Shown in pieces: positions 1 to 4,859 of a stretch of DNA of 5,773 nucleotides. Under the pieces are notes generated by a model that saw only the letters and a list, made by a program, of their open reading frames with translations, was not told where the DNA came from and ran no database searches. Origin of the DNA: Lutibacter sp. GTDB lineage: Bacteria > Bacteroidota > Bacteroidia > Flavobacteriales > Flavobacteriaceae. The translations under genes were made by a program, and so were the position numbers. Location of the stretch: contig JASMME010000096.1 in the NCBI GenBank assembly GCA_030748365.1, positions 1 to 5,773 on the forward strand. The letters are read 5' to 3'. Each line of letters starts with the position of its first letter. The first letter of the stretch is position 1.

Positions 1-1864
1 TGCCCTGCGCTATTTTGACAAAGCACACCATCCGGTATTGGCCTTAGAATTTGCCGAGGAGCTCAAAGCCTATGGCCGAATTTATATGTACCGTTTTCGT
101 CCCGATTATACCATGTATGCTCGTCCCATTAGCGAGTATCCTGGCAAATCTGACCAGGCCAGGGCCATCATGCACATGATACAGAACAACCTCGATCCTG
201 CGGTGGCTCAGCACCCCCATGAACTGATTACTTATGGCGGAAACGGCGCTGTCTTTCAAAACTGGGCACAGTACCTACTAACCATGCGTTACCTGAGTGA
301 AATGACCGATATGCAAACCCTGGTCATGTATTCAGGACATCCTATGGGGCTGTTTCCGTCCCACCCTGAAGCGCCCAGGGTAGTGGTCACTAACGGGATG
401 ATGATTCCGAATTACAGCCGTCCGCAAGACTGGGAAAAATACAATGCCCTGGGGGTTACCCAATACGGGCAAATGACAGCCGGCAGTTATATGTATATCG
501 GGCCACAGGGCATCGTACACGGCACCACCATCACCCTGTTGAACGCCGGTCGCAAAATAGCTGAGGCTGGGGAAGGTTTGGCCGGTAAGCTTTTTGTAAG
601 TGCTGGCCTGGGTGGTATGAGTGGCGCCCAACCCAAGGCAGGAAATATTGCCGGTTGCATTACGGTTTGTGCAGAGGTCAACCCGAAGATCACAGCCATT
701 CGGTTGTCCCAGGGTTGGGTCGATGAAAAAATCACCGACTTGGCGCAGTTGGTAGAACGGGTACAGAGGGCCAAAGCCGCCAAGGAAGTGGTTTCCATTG
801 CCTACCTGGGCAATGTGGTGGAGGTATGGGAAGCTTTCGATAGGGCCGGTATACTGGTTGATTTGGGCTCAGACCAAACCTCCCTTCACAATCCCTGGGC
901 TGGTGGTTACTACCCCGTAGGTTTGTCCTTTGAAGCGGCCAACCAGCTGATGGTAACGGCGCCTAAAGCGTTTAAGAAAGCGGTACAGGAAAGTCTTAGA
1001 AGGCAGGTAAGGGCCATCAATAAGCACGTGTCCAAGGGCACCTATTTCTTTGATTATGGCAATGCCTTTTTACTGGAAGCGAGTCGGGCAGGAGCAGACA
1101 TTATGGCTGCCAATGGCCAGGATTTCAGGTATCCCTCCTATGTACAGGATATCATGGGACCTCTTTGTTTTGACTATGGTTTCGGACCTTTTAGGTGGGT
1201 GTGTACCAGTGGAGATCCTGCTGATTTGGAGACAACCGATGCCCTTGCTTGTAGCGTATTGGAATCCATGTTAAAAACGGCGCCCGAAGCGATTCGGCAA
1301 CAATTGTCCGACAATATCCGGTGGATTAGGGGCGCCCAGCAAAACCATTTGGTAGTAGGTTCACAGGCCAGGATTCTGTATGCAGATGCGGAAGGGCGTA
1401 TAAAAATTGCGGAGGCTTTTAACAAGGCCATTCAACAGGGAGTTCTGTCAGCACCCGTGGTGCTTGGACGAGATCACCACGATGTGTCTGGTACTGATTC
1501 TCCCTATCGGGAAACCGCTAACATATATGATGGTTCCCGTTTTACAGCCGATATGGCCATTCACAATGTCATCGGAGACAGTTTTAGAGGGGCTACTTGG
1601 GTTTCCATCCATAATGGCGGTGGCGTTGGTTGGGGAGAAGTCATCAATGGTGGTTTTGGCATGGTCCTTGATGGTAGTGAGGTAGCAGCAACCCGTTTAA
1701 AGCGGATGCTGTTCTGGGATGTAAATAATGGGATTGCCCGTAGGAACTGGGCCAGGAATGAAGGAGCGATGTTCAGCATCCAAAGAGCCATGGAGATGGA
1801 ACCTTCTCTAAAGGTGACCCTACCCCACCTAGTGGACGATGCCTTGTTAGATGAATTGTTTTAA
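1..1864 (+). CDS. hutU: Urocanate hydratase (urocanase), 5'-truncated by window edge
   Basis: This is the second enzyme of histidine degradation. It hydrates urocanate to 4-imidazolone-5-propionate with a tightly bound NAD+ in the cytoplasm. The reading frame is open from base 2, so the gene begins outside the window; 620 residues are visible and the TTG at 38 is internal. Family motifs run in order: YSGHPMGLFPSHPEAP (about nt 326-373), the glycine-rich FVSAGLGGMSGAQPKA (593-640) typical of the NAD-binding part, LGSDQTSLHNP (about 863-895), GSQARILYAD (1358-1387), RDHHDVSGTDSPYRET, and GGGVGWGEVINGGFG near the C-terminus. The length fits the long urocanase form of about 660-680 residues, also seen in animals, and not the roughly 557-residue Pseudomonas form; about 40-60 N-terminal residues are probably missing. 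The bacterial signature with the active-site Cys (ARIC) reads ARIL here, which I believe is normal for the long clade. A lipoprotein gene follows after 16 bases and may be co-transcribed. Confidence 0.97.
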   Translation, partial: ALRYFDKAHHPVLALEFAEELKAYGRIYMYRFRPDYTMYARPISEYPGKSDQARAIMHMIQNNLDPAVAQHPHELITYGGNGAVFQNWAQYLLTMRYLSEMTDMQTLVMYSGHPMGLFPSHPEAPRVVVTNGMMIPNYSRPQDWEKYNALGVTQYGQMTAGSYMYIGPQGIVHGTTITLLNAGRKIAEAGEGLAGKLFVSAGLGGMSGAQPKAGNIAGCITVCAEVNPKITAIRLSQGWVDEKITDLAQLVERVQRAKAAKEVVSIAYLGNVVEVWEAFDRAGILVDLGSDQTSLHNPWAGGYYPVGLSFEAANQLMVTAPKAFKKAVQESLRRQVRAINKHVSKGTYFFDYGNAFLLEASRAGADIMAANGQDFRYPSYVQDIMGPLCFDYGFGPFRWVCTSGDPADLETTDALACSVLESMLKTAPEAIRQQLSDNIRWIRGAQQNHLVVGSQARILYADAEGRIKIAEAFNKAIQQGVLSAPVVLGRDHHDVSGTDSPYRETANIYDGSRFTADMAIHNVIGDSFRGATWVSIHNGGGVGWGEVINGGFGMVLDGSEVAATRLKRMLFWDVNNGIARRNWARNEGAMFSIQRAMEMEPSLKVTLPHLVDDALLDELF

Positions 1865-1880
1865 ACTAATGATAATACAG

Positions 1881-2411
1881 ATGAAAGCATGTAGATTTTT
1901 ATGGGTAGCCTTGCTTTTTGTAGCAGTCTCCTGTGGCTCTGTCAGGGTAACGACGGATTATGACAACGAAGCTGATTTTTCGACCTACCGAACCTTTGCT
2001 TTCTATAAGAAAGGTATTGACAAGGCAGCCATTTCAGACCTTGACAAGCGCAGGATACTCAAAGCCATTGAACAGGCTTTGTTGCAAAAAGGGTTTACCA
2101 AATCCGATACCCCCGATTTGTTGGTGAATATTTTCACCAAATCCCGTCAAAAGTTAACCGTTCATAATGACCGTTATTATTCTGGTTGGTACCCCTGGTA
2201 TTACGGCCCACATGTTGGCACCCATATTTCTAACTATACGGAGGGAACCCTCTTTATCGATCTGATCGATGCCCGTAAGAAGACATTGGCCTGGCAGGGT
2301 ATCGGAAGTGGTTTTTTGGTCACCTCTGGGAACAAGCCTAAAAAGGAAGCACGTATCCGTGAATTTGTCTCTGAAATCATGACAAAATACCCGCCTGGTT
2401 CCTCTGAATAG
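1881..2411 (+). CDS. DUF4136 family lipoprotein
   Basis: This encodes a predicted envelope lipoprotein of 176 residues with no known biochemical role. The N-terminus MKACRFLWVALLFVAVSC is a short basic stretch, a hydrophobic core and a lipobox (A-V-S-C), with lipidation expected at Cys18. The mature part opens with VRVTTDYDNEADFSTYRTF, the hallmark start of DUF4136. It continues with an ILKAIEQALLQKGF helix, DLLVNIFTKS, the aromatic segment YYSGWYPWYYGP, TLFIDLIDARKKTLAWQGIGSG, and a C-terminal EFVSEIMTKYPP helix, all in the family's order. Two upstream in-frame ATGs exist at 1851 and 1869. The first would overlap hutU, and both would add residues ahead of the basic start of the signal peptide, so 1881 is preferred. 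No Shine-Dalgarno sequence is evident. The gene lies 16 bases after hutU on the same strand and ends just before a strong terminator, so it is probably the last gene of a unit containing hutU. A link to histidine use is not implied. Confidence 0.87.
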   Translation: MKACRFLWVALLFVAVSCGSVRVTTDYDNEADFSTYRTFAFYKKGIDKAAISDLDKRRILKAIEQALLQKGFTKSDTPDLLVNIFTKSRQKLTVHNDRYYSGWYPWYYGPHVGTHISNYTEGTLFIDLIDARKKTLAWQGIGSGFLVTSGNKPKKEARIREFVSEIMTKYPPGSSE

Positions 2412-2440
2412 GAGTTGCTTTTTCAATATCTTAAAGTCTC

Positions 2441-2478
2441 AATCCCCCTAAGGAATCATTTCTTAGGGGGATTTTTTT
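2441..2478 (+). terminator. Strong rho-independent terminator after the DUF4136 gene
   Basis: AATCCCCCTAAG (2441-2452) pairs perfectly with CTTAGGGGGATT (2462-2473). Three more inner pairs, one of them G-U, leave a three-base loop (2456-2458), so the stem is about 15 bp. A run of seven T follows at 2472-2478, partly inside the stem. On the opposite strand there is no comparable U-tract, so it should act only on rightward transcription. It lies 29 bases after the lipoprotein stop and separates the hutU-side unit from the next gene. Confidence 0.88.
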
Positions 2479-2500
2479 GACAGGTATATTCAGTAATAAC

Positions 2501-2533
2501 TTTTGGGTGACTTTTTTTGACACAATTTTTTTG
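2501..2533 (+). promoter_or_regulatory. Possible Bacteroidota-type promoter for the 2567 lipoprotein gene
   Basis: TTTG at 2502-2505 resembles the -33 element. Twenty bases later TTTTTTTG (2526-2533) resembles the -7 box TAnnTTTG with one mismatch, A to T at position 2. A terminator directly upstream means the next gene needs its own promoter here. The region is very T-rich, so the match is weak. An alternative TTGACA at 2517-2522 lacks a well-spaced -10 partner (TATAGA comes after only 14 bases). Confidence 0.35.
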
Positions 2534-2566
2534 TTGTATAGACGTTTATAAGAATAAAAAAATGCT

Positions 2567-3283
2567 ATGAAAAAAACACTCTTTCTATGTTCATTGGTAT
2601 GTCTGTTCGTCAAATGTACCAAGGAATCACCGAAATCGACGGAATCAGCGGATGTTACTGCGCCAGTTATTAGTCTCACTGGTGATGCGACGCTTATCGT
2701 TGAGCAGCACAGTGAATTTAATGATCCCGGTGCCACTGCTTCGGACGATGTAGACGGTGATTTGAGCGCCTCGATTGAGGTGAGCGGAACCGTGGATACG
2801 GCTACCTTGGGCGATCATACCCTCACCTACCAGGTTGCCGATGCAGCCGGTAATGCCGCCAGCCCTGTCACCAGGACGGTGACGGTGGTACAATCCGAAA
2901 CGGACAATCCCTTTTTCGGTAGGTGGTATTTTATATCAGAGGTTGTTGATGGAGAGACCTTGACTATGACGGCCTGTCAAAAGAAAGGCTATCTAGATAT
3001 CAGTTCCTCCAAAATAGTGGTCTATTCCTATGAGGACGATGGCTGTGAAAATTCGGAGGATGCTTGCCCCTTGGTGGTATCAGCCAGCTATTCCTATACG
3101 GTTTTTGAAGACATGGTTACCCTTATTGAGCAAAGTGCTTATGACCATTGTGCAAATAAAGATGACTCAACGCCTGGTTTTACAATGACTTTGACGTTTG
3201 GTATTTCCGGAGATGGGAATACACTGACATTAACAGGTACTGACGAAGAGGGGGAAACGTACAGCTTTATACTTGGAAAATAA
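2567..3283 (+). CDS. Putative lipoprotein: DUF5011 Ig-like domain plus C-terminal lipocalin-like domain
   Basis: This is a 238-residue predicted exported protein of unknown specific function. It starts with MKKTLFLCSLVCLFVKC, a basic then hydrophobic signal, with Cys17 followed by the polar TKESPKSTES linker typical of surface or periplasmic lipoproteins. The residue before Cys17 is Lys, which is unusual for a lipobox. Residues about 32-108 form a DUF5011/HYR-type Ig-like domain: APVISLTGDATLIVE, FNDPGATASDDVDGDL, then GDHTLTYQVADAAGN and TRTVTVV. Residues about 114-238 begin NPFFGRWYF and continue as alternating short beta strands ending GNTLTLTGTDEEGETYSF, the pattern of lipocalin-like domains in flavobacterial lipoproteins. 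Four cysteines in that part (in ACQK, GCEN, ACPL and HCAN) could form two disulphides. The ATG at 2567 is the only sensible start, and two stops in tandem (TAATAG) end it. The gene sits alone between a terminator and a structured spacer. The domain calls are by eye; the ligand, if any, is unknown. Confidence 0.85.
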   Translation: MKKTLFLCSLVCLFVKCTKESPKSTESADVTAPVISLTGDATLIVEQHSEFNDPGATASDDVDGDLSASIEVSGTVDTATLGDHTLTYQVADAAGNAASPVTRTVTVVQSETDNPFFGRWYFISEVVDGETLTMTACQKKGYLDISSSKIVVYSYEDDGCENSEDACPLVVSASYSYTVFEDMVTLIEQSAYDHCANKDDSTPGFTMTLTFGISGDGNTLTLTGTDEEGETYSFILGK

Positions 3284-3301
3284 TAGGTAGCTATTGTAAA
3301 C

Positions 3302-3317
3302 AACAGGTACTGTTTTT
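3302..3317 (+). terminator. Possible weak terminator after the DUF5011/lipocalin gene
   Basis: AACAG (3302-3306) pairs with CTGTT (3310-3314) around a three-base loop, and the T run continues to 3317. It begins 18 bases after the stop codon, the right place for a terminator. The stem has only five pairs and two G-C pairs, so on its own it would be weak. Confidence 0.3.
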
Positions 3318-3353
3318 ATACCCTGCCCGATATCCATTCCGGGTAGGAGTATA
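3317..3353 (+). other. Imperfect hairpin in the intergenic spacer
   Basis: TATAC/CCT/G/CCCG (3317-3329) can pair with CGGG/T/AGG/GTATA (3340-3353). This gives about 13 pairs with one G-U and one bulged A at 3348, around a ten-base loop. No U-tract follows on either strand, so it is not a textbook terminator. It could protect the 3' end of the preceding transcript or be a structured leader element. Function unknown. Confidence 0.5.
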
Positions 3354-3452
3354 AAGTTGATTCTATGTTGTATTTTTACCCCGTGGAGTTTACACGGTCC
3401 TCAGGACCAATAAGAATTGTTTAGGATCGTTGTATTAAAATAACAGAAAATC

Positions 3453-3743
3453 ATGAAATTATTCAAATCTCTGTTTGTTGGGATAATCATTTGTCTGTCT
3501 GCAGTTTCATGTGATACAGATGATGGAAATCCAGCTATGGTTGAAATAACAGGAACCATTCAAAAGCAAGGTGTTACTACTTATCAATATGGAACACATA
3601 CCGTATCGGGTTATGCTTTACGGAGCAGTGTAGTAATCTTAGATGATTATGTCAATCAAAATGTAACGCTTGTTGGGCATAAGATTGATGGATACCCGGT
3701 TGATGGTGGTCCTGATTATATCGAAGTTGAAGAAATTAAGTAA
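3453..3743 (+). CDS. Small putative lipoprotein, beta-rich (OB-like) domain
   Basis: This encodes a 96-residue predicted lipoprotein. MKLFKSLFVGIIICLSAVSC is a clear lipoprotein signal with lipobox A-V-S-C, and Cys20 starts the mature protein, followed by the acidic linker DTDDG, common on exported Bacteroidota lipoproteins. The remaining 70 or so residues look like a small all-beta domain: VEITGTIQKQG, TTYQYGTHTV, YALRSSVVILDDYVNQNVTL, VGHKIDGYPVDGGPDYIEV. The pattern (strand, then 'YALRS', then 'YVNQNVTLVGHKI', then a final strand) resembles small OB-fold lipoproteins of flavobacteria, but I cannot name a function. By hand count about 37% of the gene is G or C, against roughly half in hutU and pyrF, so it may have a different history. 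The start is the only ATG matching the signal peptide. The DUF5522 gene follows about 60 bases downstream. Confidence 0.82.
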   Translation: MKLFKSLFVGIIICLSAVSCDTDDGNPAMVEITGTIQKQGVTTYQYGTHTVSGYALRSSVVILDDYVNQNVTLVGHKIDGYPVDGGPDYIEVEEIK

Positions 3744-3802
3744 ATTGCCTAACTAACAAAACCTGCACTGTATTAAAACGCAGTGTAGTCAAAACAAGCC
3801 CT

Positions 3803-3949
3803 TTGGAAGACGGCGATTTCTATCTTAGCCCGCAGGGCCACCGCATTTTTACAGCCCAATATCACCTAAAGCGGGGGTATTGTTGTAAAAGTGCCTGCAA
3901 ACATTGTCCTTATGGTTATGACCAGAAGACGGATAGTTTTGTCAGGTAA
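3803..3949 (+). CDS. DUF5522 family small cysteine-rich protein, no ATG start
   Basis: This short frame encodes 48 residues if started at the in-frame TTG (3803). It reads EDGDFYLSPQGHRIFTAQYH, then LKRGYCCKSACKHCPYGYDQ, with a CC-x3-C-x2-C cysteine cluster (residues 27, 28, 32, 35). This is the conserved core of DUF5522, a Bacteroidota family of small proteins with unknown function; the cysteines suggest metal binding, which is inference. The frame is open back to 3740 but has no ATG or GTG. In-frame residues KTSPL directly before the TTG look like part of the family's usual N-terminus, so the true start may be an odd codon upstream, or the original start may be lost. The conserved core and intact stop argue the protein is real. 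It lies about 60 bases after the small lipoprotein gene and 18 bases from the end of convergent pyrF. An 8-bp hairpin, CTGCACTG/CAGTGTAG (3763-3770 with 3781-3788), lies just upstream. Confidence 0.75.
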   Translation: MEDGDFYLSPQGHRIFTAQYHLKRGYCCKSACKHCPYGYDQKTDSFVR

Positions 3950-3976
3950 TAACAATGTAAGTTACCCTTATTTTTT
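3945..3976 (+). terminator. Possible weak terminator between DUF5522 and pyrF
   Basis: GGTAA (3945-3949, overlapping the DUF5522 stop) can pair with TTACC (3962-3966), plus one G-U pair, around a ten-base loop. The T-rich tract CTTATTTTTT (3967-3976) follows. The stem is short, so confidence is low, but it sits where rightward transcripts should end before running into pyrF. Confidence 0.25.
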
Positions 3977-4786
3977 GGACAACAGGCTTTCCATAGCTTG
4001 CTGGATTCGTAAGGCTTCTTGGCGTGCGGCGGTGGCGAAATCGGCCCCTTTGCTCGCATAGAGAATTCCCCTTGATGAGTTAATCAGTAGGCCCACTTCC
4101 CTGTTGAGTCCGTATTTGCAAACTGCTTCCAGACTGCCGCCTTGTGCGCCTACTCCTGGTACCAGTAAAAAGTGATCGGGTACCAGTTTCCGGATGGCTT
4201 GTAGGTGGTCGGCTTTGGTGGCGCCCACAACAAACATCAGGTTTTCCGCATGCTTCCAGGTCAGGGCCGTATTGAGCACTTTTTTATAAAGAGGGACCTG
4301 GTCGATCTCTAGCCCCTGGAAATCCAGGCCACCTGTATTAGACGTCAGGGCGAGTAAGATAGTGGTCTTGTCCTTATAGGCCAAAAAGGGCTCCACCGAA
4401 TCACTTCCCATATAAGGCGCTACGGTCAGTGCGTCAAAAGAAAGGTCTTCAAAAAAAGCTTTGGCATACATGGAGGAAGTATTGCCGATATCTCCCCTTT
4501 TGGCATCGGCAATGCTAAAGAGCTCTGGATACTGTTCGTTTAGGTAATGAATGGTCTTTTCGAGTGATTGCCAGCCTTTGAGTCCATAGGCTTCATAGAA
4601 GGCTGTATTGGGTTTATAGGCCACGGCCAGGTCGTGTGTAGCGTCAATAATCTCCTTGTTAAAGGCGAAGAGGGGGTCTTCCTCTTGTAGCAGGTGTTCC
4701 GGAATTTTCTCCAGGTCTACATCCAACCCGATACACAGAAAGGATTTCTTGGACCGAATCTGAGTAATCAATGCCTGTTTGTTCAT
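3968..4786 (-). CDS. pyrF: Orotidine 5'-phosphate decarboxylase, type 2
   Basis: This enzyme makes UMP by decarboxylating OMP, the last step of de novo pyrimidine synthesis, in the cytoplasm. The 272-residue product has the size and motifs of the family-2 (bacterial long-form) enzyme. The N-terminal strand is [14 protein letters not shown] (residues 16-29). Substrate-binding [12 protein letters not shown] is at 57-68. The catalytic [11 protein letters not shown] (94-104) carries the Asp94/Lys96/Asp99 array. APYMGSDS is at 123-130, TSNTGG at 148-153, and the phosphate-binding segments are PGVGAQGG (210-217) and NSSRGI (236-241, Arg239). The start chosen is the ATG at 4786. An upstream in-frame TTG at 4810 would add eight residues lying over the predicted -7 promoter box, so it is unlikely. 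The gene is divergent from the permease and convergent with the DUF5522 gene. All key residues are present. Confidence 0.97.
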   Translation of the reverse strand: MNKQALITQIRSKKSFLCIGLDVDLEKIPEHLLQEEDPLFAFNKEIIDATHDLAVAYKPNTAFYEAYGLKGWQSLEKTIHYLNEQYPELFSIADAKRGDIGNTSSMYAKAFFEDLSFDALTVAPYMGSDSVEPFLAYKDKTTILLALTSNTGGLDFQGLEIDQVPLYKKVLNTALTWKHAENLMFVVGATKADHLQAIRKLVPDHFLLVPGVGAQGGSLEAVCKYGLNREVGLLINSSRGILYASKGADFATAARQEALRIQQAMESLLSKK

Positions 4787-4807
4787 ATGCAGGGGTAAAT
4801 AGTTAGG

Positions 4808-4815
4808 CAAAAATA
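4808..4815 (-). promoter_or_regulatory. -7 promoter box for pyrF
   Basis: Read on the minus strand this is TATTTTTG, an exact match to the Bacteroidota consensus TAnnTTTG. It ends 21 bases before the pyrF ATG, so transcription would start roughly 10-15 bases ahead of the gene. I find no clear TTTG -33 element at the usual 19-21 bases, so the call rests on the -7 box and its position. Confidence 0.5.
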
Positions 4816-4835
4816 GGCATTTTAATAGTTTGCGC

Positions 4836-4843
4836 TATCTTTG
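4836..4843 (+). promoter_or_regulatory. -7 promoter box for the ABC permease gene
   Basis: TATCTTTG matches the Bacteroidota -7 consensus TAnnTTTG exactly and lies 16 bases before the permease TTG start. This implies a very short leader of about 10 bases, consistent with Shine-Dalgarno-independent initiation. No clear -33 TTTG is seen at normal spacing. The upstream half of this promoter coincides with the -7 box of pyrF on the other strand. Confidence 0.5.
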
Positions 4844-4859
4844 TATCAAATAATTCCGA

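Larger units (their letters stand above)
3284..3452. other. 169-base intergenic spacer with several possible RNA structures
   Basis: I find no gene here. Besides the hairpins at 3302-3317 and 3317-3353 there are two smaller overlapping ones: CCGTG/CACGG (3381-3385 with 3393-3397) and GGTCC/GGACC (3396-3400 with 3404-3408). They share bases 3396-3397, so their full forms exclude each other. TATTTTTA at 3371-3378 is one base from the Bacteroidota -7 box TAnnTTTG but has no well-spaced -33 partner. If it is used, the gene at 3453 would have a leader of about 70 bases holding the two small hairpins. Confidence 0.5.

Noticed and set aside
38..40. TTG as the hutU start codon
   Set aside because: The frame is open to the left edge, and the twelve residues before it continue a plausible urocanase sequence, so this Leu is internal.
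487..798. Minus-strand 103-codon frame opposite hutU
   Set aside because: It is antisense to the conserved NAD-binding region of hutU with no domain signs of its own.
1407..1685. Plus-strand 92-codon frame overlapping hutU in another phase
   Set aside because: The hutU frame here carries strongly conserved motifs; the overlapping product looks like a by-product of reading in the wrong phase.
2517..2542. Sigma70-like TTGACA with TATAGA as a promoter
   Set aside because: The spacer is only 14 bases and this consensus is not typical of Bacteroidota; the TTTG/TTTTTTTG pair fits slightly better.
2431..2736. Minus-strand 101-codon frame across the terminator and lipoprotein start
   Set aside because: It runs through the perfect terminator stem and T-rich promoter region, giving low-complexity Lys-rich sequence; no domain is evident.
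4787..4810. TTG at 4810 as pyrF start, adding eight residues
   Set aside because: The extra residues (MPNYLPLH) are not family-like, an ATG follows at 4786, and the extension would cover the predicted -7 box.
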